Source of the DNA: Zygnema cylindricum
Lineage: Eukaryota; Streptophyta; Zygnematophyceae; Zygnematales; Zygnemataceae
Direction: 5' to 3'
NCBI GenBank assembly: GCA_037447655.1
Contig: JBBHKE010003155.1
Location: 321,333-385,332 of the forward strand
Length of the DNA stretch: 64,000 nucleotides
Positions 33,558-43,695 of the stretch are shown one piece after another. The position numbers and the translations under genes were made by a program. Each line of letters starts with the position of its first letter. Position 1 is the first letter of the stretch. The notes beneath the pieces are model-generated. The model did not search any database. It saw nothing but the letters and a program-made list of their open reading frames with translations, and was not told the origin of the DNA.

Positions 33558-34520
33558 GCCTCTGATGATTGGGCATCCAGAGCACGAGGTGTTGCTTAAG
33601 GGAATCCTTCAAAACTGAAATGAATTATGTTGATTTTCAAACCACTGGCACTCTTGCACCTTCTGCAATAACTAGTTCAAAGGCTGGGTATGACTGCTAA
33701 ACTTGGGAATGAAACTCTGATAGAAGTTTGCTAGGCCTAAAAACCTGCGGAGGGCAAAAATGTCTTGTGGAGGAGGAAAGGCATCAATGGCTGCCACCTT
33801 GACCATATGGGGACCCACTTTTGCGAAGTAACTTCATGTCTGAGGTAAATAACTTTCTGCACCCCAAATATTTCCATACCCGGGTGACATTTCAAGCTCG
33901 CTGCATGGAGGGCCCGGAGGACAAGAACTATGTGATCCAAGTGTTCCTCGAAAGTCTATCAGAAGATTATAACATCGTCGACATAACACCTTGCAAAGTG
34001 AATTCCTCGGAGCGCCTCGTCCATGGCGCGTTGGAATTTTGTTGGTGCATTCTTCAGATCGAAGGGCATGAAAAGCCTTCATACAACTTGGACCCCGCCC
34101 AAAATGCTGTCCTTTCTCGGTGCTTTGACTCCATTGCGATTTGGTGAAACCCATTCTTCATATGTAGAGTGGAATAAATGGTAGCCTTCGCCAGCAAGTC
34201 AAAAATCTCTTCTGCGGTTAACATTAGGTATCGGTCCAGTATGGTTGTTGTGTTGAGCATCCGGTAGTCTCCACACATTCGAAAATCTATTATTTTCCCA
34301 AACGAGTCTTGTTGTGTGGAAGGACGGTTAGGGACGCAAACCCATGGGGTCATGTACTTTCTTGCACTAATCCTGCTTCCACCAAAGTTTGTACCTTTAC
34401 TGTGATAAATTATTTTTCCTTGAAGCTGAATGGGTACTTCTTCTGCCACAAAGTTGTCGTCTCGTCTATCAAATCGATACAAAATGTGGTACCTTTGAAA
34501 TGCCAACGTCTGTATCTGAC
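33558..34520 (-). pseudogene. Reverse transcriptase and RNase H start, gypsy element B
   Basis: On the - strand the ORF 34506-34054 carries IIDFRMCGDYRMLNTT, EIFDLLAKATIYSTLHM and NGFHQIAME. Further on, ARCYVDDVIIF (about 34000-33970) keeps the catalytic YVDD. The thumb and connection (LKCHPGMEIFGV, then FLGLANFYQSFI) run to 33558, where the copia 1 LTR interrupts. Stops follow the YVDD box. Residue wording is close to element C at 50840-51760. Confidence 0.9.
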
Positions 34521-34879
34521 CATGAGAACACCTCTTTGTTCTCCTCTAACAATTTCAAGAGCCGATCCTTCTGCTGAGGGTCTAGCTGCTCTCCCAAGGT
34601 CCAATCCATCTTCCTGGGTTCCACCGCTGCCCATGCTTCCGGAAGCCTACGTTAGAGCGAGATGTCAAATTCTAACCCTACCTATGGGCTTACTTCTCCT
34701 CCTCTTGTTAGGACGATGCTGTGGACAACTCCCGCTAGGGTGTCCCCTAACCATCCCCCGCTCCCCCCCACTGAGGAATCCCTTGATCAGGGAAAAATGT
34801 TGGGAATAGATACTTTTGATGATACAGTCTTTCTCCTTGCCTCTCTCCCCCCCTCATGCTGCAAGTTTGCCTGCACTCC
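34521..34879 (-). other. Linker between methyltransferase and RT, gypsy element B
   Basis: Degraded coding sequence with no recognised domain joins the methyltransferase end to the RT start. Fragments are proline/serine-rich. The equivalent spacer in element C is 50370-50800. Confidence 0.4.
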
Positions 34880-35622
34880 GAACAACTTGGAGCTTGAAGG
34901 TAACTATTCCTTGTCTGAGGAAACTGTAGTCTCGAAAAGGCAAGAGAATACTTCAACACCCATGTGATTGCATTCAGATCCATGCTGTGTCCGAGTAGGC
35001 CGCACCTCTAGAGATTTGAAATAACTTGTGCGGCTGTTGTTGCAGGTTGAATCCTATTGCTTGCTCTCGCTCCTCTACCGTCGGTGTTGTCCAAGCTCCA
35101 ACCTTGGTGTGGAATATCATTCGTGCCGCTCCTTACCAGTATGCATGGCTGTTGGGGAAGGAAACCACTGTTGGCTGGGCTTGCCTTTGGGCCCCTGTTT
35201 TGTTGTACTGGAAAAACGGGGGACGATCTCCTTTTGTCACTGGAGTGGCCATCCGCCCCGGCCCGAGAATCTGTTGCAGACATATGTGTGGATTTGTTTT
35301 GTGGTTCTGTAAGAGTTGGTGGAGGACTAAAAGAGCGATTAGATTAGTCCAGTAAGCTGTAACTCTGTGATCCCTTGATCCCAGTTGCGCTGTATCAAAA
35401 ACAAGTGGGGCCTGTAGAATCTGCGTAACTTGATTACAGCTGTTGGCAACCTGCTTTCTATTATCACCTCCCGAGTGAACATTCTCCAAGACGTACCCCA
35501 TCGGTGTGTCTTTAAGCTGCTACAGTTGAGAAATCAATTTAATCATTTGAAAGAAAGTTCGACTTTCGTTGTCTTGATGTCCCTCACCTTTTCCCGCCAA
35601 AGAGTATCCTTGACACGGCCAT
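34880..35622 (-). pseudogene. Cytosine-5 DNA methyltransferase, catalytic C-half, gypsy element B
   Basis: On the - strand the reading starts with WPCQGYSLAGKGEGH. The catalytic Cys codon is 35615-35613 (motif IV). A helix with TFFQMIKLISQL follows. Motif VI is YVLENVHS (ORF 35501-35133), and a late block reads APLVFDTAQLG then HRVTAYWTNLI, as at the corresponding place in DNMT3/DRM-type enzymes. Motif IX-X-like readings (ERE-AIGF type, then a conserved ISNL) continue to about 34900 across frameshifts. The missing N-half is at 42696-43000, beyond the copia 2 insertion, which ends only 12 bases before the catalytic Cys codon. Confidence 0.85.
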
Positions 35623-35627
35623 CTTGC

Positions 35628-36368
35628 TATTGTTTTTGGAAGGCTTTAAGTCTCAATAATTTAATATGACGACAGGAAGACAAATCCACAAGGACACGGG
35701 TCATCACTTAAAACACTGTTTCATGTATCTTGGTTTGACATTTACATCCACATCCTTGTCACCCATCAAGAGGAGACAACGCAGCTGCGATACAGCAACG
35801 CAGCTTCGACGCAGTGATAACAAAACAGCCGCAACAAAGTTAACACAACGCTACTGCGATTACATTTGATACGATCCGTACGGACGACGCAGCTACGGAT
35901 ATTAAAATATGATTCAATTTAGTACAAAGTAACTGTGATAGATATGAATATAGTTAGATCAGTGGTAGCTCAGTGGTAGCTTGATAGATTAGTGTTAGCT
36001 CGGCAGTTTGACGTACCTCACAAGTACACTTGTATTATCGGTACAACACATGTATAAGACTTAGGACTTAGAAAAAAAAATTGCATCCAAGCTTCCAAGT
36101 AGTAAACTGCAGACAGTTTTTGGAAAACTTTTGAGTATTATGTCTAAGGTGTTGTCAAGTCAATTGTGCTGAAACTTTGGAAGTTGTCATGTTTTCTGCT
36201 ACTCTATATTTTGATAGAATTTTTTGAGGTTTGGGTGCTTGTATAAGGTTTGATGAGCACTTGAAAACAACTGTTTTATAGGATTCGTGATAGCTTCTGA
36301 GAGTGTATCATGTCTACTTCGACTACTACTGTTGCTCCTCCAACTTTACCGCTGGTCGTAGAACGGTA
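35628..36368 (+). mobile_element. Copia element 2, 5' LTR (741 bp)
   Basis: It starts TATTGTTTTTGG, where the 3' copy has TGTTGTTTTTGG, and ends gaacggta, where the 3' copy has gaacaaca. It contains repeated gctgcgatacagcaacgcag-like units. The ggttat that follows at 36369 is the remnant of a half-tRNA-Met primer site like that of copia 1. The gag ATG is within 15 bases. Confidence 0.8.
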
Positions 36369-36378
36369 GGTTATATGC

Positions 36379-37245
36379 ATGTCATCAAGAATTCCAATAT
36401 TTTCGAGGGAAAAGTATGTTTACTGGGCGGAAATGGTGGAGATACATTTTGAGAATGTCAATCTTTTGGACATATGGGATGGTTCGCTGGATGAATCTGA
36501 TCGGTCATGGTCTAAGAAAAATACGCAAGCTCGTTCTATTTTGAAACTTTGTCTATCTGAGGATTTAGCTATGTCTCGGATAAAAATGAAAAAATAGCTG
36601 ATATTTGGAAATCTCTTAAAAATGATTATGAAAAGGCTAATGTCCAAGAAGAACTCCTATTGGCTCGAAATATTTGGTACTATAAGTACACTGGAGGTAC
36701 AATGGCTGAATAATCTATCACGTTTTGCATCCTTGTAGATGCACATGCTTGTGTAGGTGGGGAGTTCCCTCAGTTTCAACAAGCGGCATTGCTCATGATG
36801 GGTCTCCCTCGTAGTAATAAAGGAGCATCTGATATGCTCAAACAAAAAGATAAAACTAGCTGGACTTTACAGTTAGCTATCAATATTTTGCTAGAGGAGG
36901 AAGCTACATCTAATATTCTCAATGTTGAGCAGGTAGAGGCTTTTAATTCAGACTTTGAGAGGAAAAGACAGTTTAATCAGCAAAGAAATCAGTTTAATCA
37001 GCTCGGACAGTTTAATCAGGGTGGGAATAGACAATCCAACAATGCATAATTTGATTATTGTGAGAGAGGTCATGGATAAAATTTTTGTCCTAAGCTTAAA
37101 AAAGCTAACAATACAGGTTTATAGAGGTCGCGATGGCAACAAAGTCAATTTTACAAAAACTTCACGGGGCCTACATCTCGTGGAAATGCACTATGTTCAG
37201 CATCTTCATCACTCTAGGATGAGACTCTGACATTTTTTGAAGAGG
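36379..37245 (+). pseudogene. gag: Gag, copia element 2
   Basis: The ORF 36379-36597 opens SSRIPIFSREKYVYWAEMV, the normal copia gag start. It breaks at a stop at 36595 and continues in other frames through LKNDYEKANVQEE and 36789-37049 (QAALLMMGLPRSN-like, then a long Q/N-rich stretch). A degenerate zinc knuckle (DYCERGHG...NFCP) is near 37050-37085, with its first Cys lost. Confidence 0.75.
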
Positions 37246-40200
37246 ATGAAATGGATCTATTTGCTATGGCGGCAGCGATGGAGGGCGCGAAGAATCCTGG
37301 AGGGATAATGGATACGGGAGCGTCAACCCACATGTACTGGAACAAAGCCATCTTCAAAAATATGAAAACAACATCGGAGAAAAATATTTATTATGCTTGT
37401 GGAATGAGTGTTGAGACTCGTGGTGTGGGTGATGTGTCTTTGCTAGTGGATGTGGAGGGCAAAACAACTGAAATAACTCTTTACAATGCCTTATTTGTGC
37501 TTGACTTTAAGAAAGATATGTTTTCTACATCCTTGGTAGAGAGTAAGGGCTTTGAGGTTAATTTGAAAAATGGAAGGGAGGTTGTTAGCAAAAATCGCAA
37601 AGTTGCAGTTATTGGTATTAGAGATAATAGCAAGATGTACCGAAAAGATATGGCTAATACCAAGGAGAATGATGTTCTGTACTTAGGTGTTTTGCATTCA
37701 GATGAGTTGTGGCATAAAAAATTAGGCCATGTAAATTATGATAGTTTGAAAAAAATGGTCCTTGCTGGAAAAATAGATGGTGTATCAATCACATATCAGC
37801 CGGTCAAAACAAGTGATGGCTGCGCTTTGGGGAAAATCCACAGACTACCATTTCCTAAAGAGTCTGAGCATCGGTCCACAAAACCTTTACAACAAATTCA
37901 TTAGGATGTCTTTGGTCCTGCAAAGGTTCAATCTGCTAGGGGAATGAAATATATAATCACCTTCACAGATGATTTCTCCAGGTTTACAAAAGTTTACTTC
38001 ATGAAGGAGAAGAGTGAAGTGTTTGGTCACTTCAAACACTATAAATCATATGTTGAAAAACTTCATGATTTACCTATTTTGCAGCTCAGATCAGACAATG
38101 GTGGTGAATATACATCAAAAGAATTTGAAACCTTTTTACTCGAGGAAGGTATAAGTCATCTACTGACTGTTCCATATTCCCCGGAACAAAATGGGGTGTC
38201 GGAGAGATTAAATAGAACTCTCACGGAGAGCTCTAGGTCGATGCTCGCGGATAAAAATGTGGATATGAAATTCAGGGCTGAGGCTCTAAATTGTGCGGTT
38301 TATATTAAGAATATGATAGGATCAAGATTAATGATAAGATAAAGATCGGTAGACTCTACTCCTTACGAGATCTGGACAGGTAGCAAACCAGATGTTAGCC
38401 ACTTCAAAGTCTTTAGTAGTCAATGCTTTATCTTGGATACGTCTAGGACAGATGGAAAATGGAAACGAAGGGTTTACCGGGTAATTTGTTAGGATATGAT
38501 GATCACTCAAAAGGTTACAAAGTCTTTGTGTTTGAGAGGCAAAAAAAAAATATAGCAAGGAACATCAGTGTCAAAGATAGACTAGACTCGATAGACTTAT
38601 TTCACATGACAGAGCAGCAAAAGCAGCAAAAAGTACAACAGTATGTCATATTAGATTGCATGCAAGAAATTGTCCTGCAGATACAAAATTCTTGGGTGGT
38701 AACTCTGGAGTCCGACGCTCTCCGAGTTCCTCAACAATTTTAGTTCTAACAAGACCAACAGCGGTCCATCCATACGGATTGCAACGAGCGCAATCAGCGC
38801 AATGCACGGCATCGAACGATCTCAGCCTCAAAATTTCCGAGGGGGGAAAAGATTTGGCAGCCGCCTGCTAGCAAGCTCTCACTTTGCCTACTCGGCAGTC
38901 TCAGGGGAGCCCTTGACCATCCAACAGGCCTTCTCATCACCGGAGCTTTATCACTAAATCGAGGCAGCAAACGACGAAATGAAGTCGATCATGAAGGCTC
39001 AAACATGGAAATTTGTGGAACTTCCTTCGTACCGAAAAAGCGATCGGCAACAAATGGGTATTCAAGATGAAGTTAAATCTCAATAACACCATTGAACAAT
39101 ATAAGGCCAGACTTGTGGCAAAGGGTAATAATGTAAAGGAAGGAATCAATTTTGAAAAAACAATCTCTCTGGTTGTAAGATTTTCGACAGTTAGGATTTT
39201 GTTTTCCCTAGCTACTATAGAGGATATGGAAAAAAATCATATGGATGTAAAGACAACATTTTTGCATGGAGAACTAGAGGAGACCATTTGTATGCAGCAG
39301 CTTGAAAAGTATGCAAAACCAGGAAAAGAGCACTTAGTATGGAAGTTGCTTAAATCTCTGTATGGCTTAAAACAGGCCCCTAGCCAATGGAATCTGAAGC
39401 CTCATGATTTCTTGGCTAGCCAAGGATTTCAAAGGATAAAACTGATCACTCTGTCTGTGTTCTAAAAGGTGAAAATGGAATAGTGTATATAGCGGTGTAT
39501 GTAGATGATTTACTATTAATTTGCGAATCAATGGCTGAAATTAACAAAATCAAAATTGCTCTAAACTCACAACTCGAGATGAAGGATCTCGGTGAGGCAA
39601 AATATATTTGGGGTATTCAGGTAGAGAGGGACAGAAATAAGAAAGTAATAAAATCGACTCAAGAAAAGGCTGTTGGAAATATGTTAGATGAGTATGGAAT
39701 GCGGGGGTCAAAAGGATGTCTAACTCCAATGGAATTTTGGCAAAAGCTAGAGGGAGAAGAGACTGAACAAGGTGCCATTGTTAGCGAGTATTTAGAGTTA
39801 GGGGGAGAAGCATTCTATGACACAAATACCTTACAAACACATCGTGGGAAGCTTAATATATTTCATGAACAGTACCCGTCCTGACATTGCTGTAGCAATC
39901 GAGGTACAAAGCAGAAGTCTAGAGAATTCGAGAAAAATCTGATTCTGATGGAGCAATAAGAGTCTTAAGATATTTGGCAAGAACATCAGACCTCAAACTA
40001 ACACTAGGCGGAGGAGAAGTAAAGCTGCAAACATGGAGTGATGTAAGCTAGCCGACATCCCTAGACAGAAGTCCACCACGGGATTCGTTTTGCAAATTAG
40101 TAACGTAACATGTTGTTGGAGCAGCAAACTTCAAAAGGTTACAGTGCAATCGACAATGGAGTCAGAATATATGGCTGCAAGCTGGGCCCTCAAAGAACTC

Positions 40201-40484
40201 TTATGGGTAAAATCCATGATGTAAGAATTAAGATACATGTAGATTAGACCGCAGGTGATCTAGTGTGATTACCAAGCTGCCATTGCAATTGCCTCTAACC
40301 CAAGTCACCACTTCAAGAGTAAGCACATGGATGAACAATTACACTTTGTAAGAGAAAAAGTTTTTTCTAGGGATATCAAATTATGCTCTCATCCAAATGC
40401 AAGAATGGTTGTTGATTTGCTTACTAAAGCTCTTTGTGCTCCCAAGTTGAATTATTGTAGGGATACAGTAGGATTGCGTGAATA
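37246..40484 (+). pseudogene. pol: Pol (protease, integrase, RT, RNase H), copia element 2
   Basis: The protease site GIMDTGASTHMYW is intact (37251-37904). Integrase has the zinc-domain start LWHKKLGHVNYDS, with one Cys changed to Ser (SDGCALGK). It has DVFGPA after a stop, and SDNGGEYTSKEF and PEQNGVSERLNRTL (37944-38342), so the triad residues remain. RT lies in 39013-39465 (KAIGNKWVFKMKL, MDVKTTFLHGEL, LKQAPSQWN) and 39483-39884 (VYVDDLLLICES, intact YVDD). RNase H to 40484 keeps STMESEYMAAS and YQAAIAIAS, with several stops. It is less decayed than copia 1 but not functional. Confidence 0.9.
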
Positions 40485-40742
40485 GATAAGTAGCTCCACT
40501 CCGATACTGCTATACTGCGCTATGCCAAATTTATGATGTAATGGAACCAGGTGATTAGCTGCTATGGCAGCGCTACTATATTGCCATGATTCCGCTGCTA
40601 TGGCAAGGCTGCTACGCTGCAATGCTGCGCTAAGTGTGACAACGCAACTACGCTGATACATTGAATCTAAAGCTCTAAAGGAGTGTTGTTTTTGGAAAGG
40701 TTTAAGTCTAAGTAATTTCATATGACGACAGGGAGACAAATC

Positions 40743-41980
40743 TTTTGAAATTTATGTATTTTCTACGTTTGTATTGGAAAATAAAGAGTAAGTTAGCAAA
40801 GGCAACCTGCTTCTAGCTCAACTCTCTCTGGTCCCTTTTTTTGTTGCTATCATTGAAGACTAGAGAGAGAGCAAGAGCCATGGCTGTCTCAAGAGGATAG
40901 GCTAATTCGTAGTTTGTACTAAAATGGATATGCCGAAATCAAGAATTGATCCTGGTACCTACCATCCTATAATACATTAGTTTTAGCCAATAGCTTAGAG
41001 TCAACGATGGCTATGTAGGATACAATAGGTATTTATAAGTGTACAAAAACAGAATTCTAACCAACTAACAAATAACCAAAAACTGCTCTAGACCAGATTT
41101 GAACCAAGGTCTATGGTTATAGTTGTAGAGGTATGCCTTATCCAATAAGGCGTTGACAAAACGATAGAGGTATCGGGTTTAAATGGTATATAAACCTTGA
41201 CGCAAAGGCTAATTAACACCAGACTAACGATGGGGAATAATTCATGCATGTACGCGAATCTGAACCTTGTAAAATATGTTTTGATTTGACGGTCGGCATT
41301 GTAGCCGCCACGCGAAGTGAGCTTTTGGCGACATTCCGAGATAGCGTCACGTGGTGCCACGTGGCGTCATGTTTTTTGATACCACAGAAGATGGGAGGAG
41401 GAACCATGGCTCCCGATTTGACAAGTGTCACCTTGTACACCATGTCGTACAATATCCGTACAATAAGTACATCGCCCATTGTACCTTCTTGTACTATAAA
41501 ATGTTCCTATTGGAATAGGGTTTAGTAGTAGGTAGTCGTGAGTAGGCAGACCAAGACTTAGTGATATTTAGGTACCTCTCTCTAAGAGAGCTTGTAACTA
41601 TAAAGGTCATCTTTGACCAGCCATGACTTAATGCTCGGGTGAGCAAATTCAGTGATTCTTTTTGCTGCGGACTCAAGGGAGTTCAAGCTACATAGGGGTG
41701 TAGTCGGTCGGAGTCTTTGCGTGCCAGGGTGGCACTTATTCAGTGGGAAAGTCAAAGTGGGGAATATTGTCCAAAACACATATTCAAGCTTTGCATTCTG
41801 TGGTGGAACATAGCACACAGCACACCGAAGGTCTTCTCTTCATAGGGGTGAAGGTGTATTGGGGTTCAGATTGTCGAGGGATCATTCATTTCGGTTTATA
41901 TCAACTTGGAGTCGGCACTATCTAGATTAGCTTCTTTTGAATCTGCGAATTCTGTGGGCAATGGAACCCATAGAATTTCA
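40743..41980 (+). mobile_element. Solo copia LTR (1,238 bp) with perfect 5-bp target duplication
   Basis: It starts TTTTGAAATTT (TG mutated to TT) and ends GAATTTCA. Flanks are aaatc at 40738-40742 and at 41981-41985, an exact match. It aligns with the copia 1 LTRs (shared tgggaggaggaNcNatggctccc, cttcttgtactata, agtgattctttttgc) and even better with the LTR at 20484-21743. With no internal region present, it is a solo LTR left by LTR-LTR recombination. Confidence 0.9.
41095..41154 (-). promoter_or_regulatory. tRNA-like antisense segment in solo LTR
   Basis: On the - strand aacgccttattggataaggc (41154-41135) and ggttcaaatct (41105-41095) give a tRNA-like A/B-box pair at the position matching the copia 1 LTRs. 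A second, weaker one (aagaattgatcctgg, antisense) is near 40935-41010. Confidence 0.4.
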
Positions 41981-42695
41981 AAATCTACAAGGACATGGGT
42001 CATCACTTAAAGCACTGGTTCATGTATCTTGGTTTGACACTTACATCCACATCCACGTCACACATCAAGGGGAGACAACGCAGCTGCAATACATCAACGC
42101 AGCTGCGATATAGCAACTCAGCTGCGACGCAGTTATAAGAAAAGAGCAGCGACAATTTTAAGACAACGCAACTGCGATTACCTTTGATACGATCCGTACG
42201 CACAACGCTGCTACGGATATTTTAATATGATTCAATTTAGCACAGAGCAGCTGAGCAAGATATAAATCTAGTTAGATTAATGATAGCTTAGTGGTAGCCA
42301 ATGGTAGCTTGATAGATTAGTGTTAGCTCAGCAGTTTGACGTACCTCTCAGGTACACTAGTATCATCGGTACAACACTAGTATAAGACTTAGGACTCAGA
42401 ACAAAAAATGCATCTTGACTTCCAAGTAGTAAAGTGCAAAAAGTTTTTGGGAATCTTCTGAGTATTATATCTTGAGTGCTATCTAGTCAATTGTGCTGAA
42501 ACTTTAGGAGTTGTCATTGTTTATGCTACTCTATGATTTGATAGAGTTTTGTGAGGTTTGGATGGATGTATAAGGTTATGTGAGCACTTGAAAACAATTG
42601 TTTGATAGGATTTTTGATAGCTTCTGAGAGTGTATCATGTCTACTTCTACTACTAGTGCTGCTCCTCCACCTGCATTGGTGGTCGTAGAACAACA

Positions 42696-43000
42696 CCTGT
42701 TACTACCATATCTTGTCTTTTCTACATTGCTAAATGCGGCTCCAGGATATTGTCTACATTTTGGCAAAGACTTTAGTGAGCTCTGCAAATTAAGGATACA
42801 AAAAGTTGTTGGGGAAACAATTGGGGAAACAATTGGTGTAGTTGTTGTAGTCGGTGTTCACTGACGACCTGGGCCTCGGGTGAGATTTCCATGGCAACAT
42901 AAGACTCCACCTTATATCGTGCCTTCAAACAACTTGTAGGTCTGAGCTTAATCTAAAGAAAATTGATAGTATCTGGAGTTCGGGATCCGGAACTGATAAT
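42696..43000 (-). pseudogene. Cytosine-5 DNA methyltransferase, N-half, gypsy element B
   Basis: On the - strand, motif I appears as ILSIFFRLSSDLQVV (about 42980-42935). After a frameshift comes YKVESYVAMEISPEA with motif II, then HRLQQLHQLF, and finally QDMVVTG, which normally leads to the W-P-C of motif IV. At that point (42696) copia element 2 begins. Wording matches element C (VESYTTVEISPEA, HRLQQLHHLY, VDLVVAG), so domain identity is secure even though motif I glycines are lost. Confidence 0.85.
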
Positions 43001-43185
43001 TACACCACCTGTTGATTCAATTTCCGGCTTTTGGGTAGAACCTCTGAAGAATTCGAACAAGACTTGGAAGTCTTATCTATGGTAAAAACAGCTGTGATAG
43101 ATTGGTCCACTTCTAGCCGAAGTGTGGATATTTGTGATAATCTGTTCTAGTATCCCTCTTCCCACCGCTTAGAAATAGAGAAATG

Positions 43186-43695
43186 CTATATCACTTCACC
43201 GATGTTTCTGGCACTGGCGAGCAATTCTGATGGAGTGTCGGTGGCATAAACATGATAACATCCGGAAACGGAATCATTTGTTTTTCCCTGATTCCATAAA
43301 TCCAAGGGTACCACCACCTGGGTCCCATCCGGATCCTTAAAATAGCAAACTCTAACTTGCTCCTTCCACACACTTAAATCCATTTTCAACCTTGTCCCAG
43401 TGGCCATCCCCAACAAAATATCAAATTGCTTACCTTCCACCACGAAAAAGGGAAGCTGGATTCGGACTCGCTCACCCGCGTCATCAGATAACTCGATTAA
43501 CATAGCTTTGATAATATTTTGGACCGGCAGGTTCCCCACACTAACCGTACTAAGGCATATGTTACTAGGGCACATTCCCGGCCTTATTTCCTCGGGCATT
43601 TGCTGCAAAGCCAAAATAGTTATCAAGTTTGGGAGTGCTCCGGTGTCGACCTTTGTAACTTGGTATCCTCGTATCCATTTAATTTGAAATTTCAT
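43186..43695 (-). pseudogene. Aspartic protease, gypsy element B
   Basis: This open frame of 169 codons carries the catalytic VDTGALPNLITI at residues 16-27. The second conserved element is QFDILLGMATGTRLKMDL at about residues 91-108, with the usual D-I-L-L-G. It continues past the normal protease end by about 60 residues. It follows gag on the - strand, and about 190 bases further the methyltransferase begins. Its sequence differs strongly from the element A protease, which supports two separate lineages. The frame is open, but the element as a whole is broken. Confidence 0.8.

Larger units (their letters stand above)
40684..42695 (+). mobile_element. Copia element 2, 3' LTR (split by a solo LTR)
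   Basis: The LTR starts TGTTGTTTTTGG after a short purine tract (ctaaaggag). It runs to aaatc at 40742, resumes at 41986 and ends gaacaaca at 42695. Without the inserted 1,238 bp and its 5-bp duplication it is about 769 bp, close to the 5' LTR. Confidence 0.85.
35623..42700 (+). mobile_element. Ty1/copia element 2, inserted in the methyltransferase
   Basis: The element runs from 35628 to 42695. Flanks are cttgc (35623-35627) and cctgt (42696-42700), a decayed 5-bp duplication (3 of 5 match). It contains the 5' LTR (35628-36368), primer site, gag, pol and 3' LTR (40684-42695). The 3' LTR holds a foreign solo LTR. Host sequence on both sides reads, on the - strand, as consecutive parts of one methyltransferase. 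Confidence 0.85.

Noticed and set aside
35026-35355. + strand ORFs of 94-109 codons
   Set aside because: Antisense shadows of the methyltransferase C-half on the - strand.
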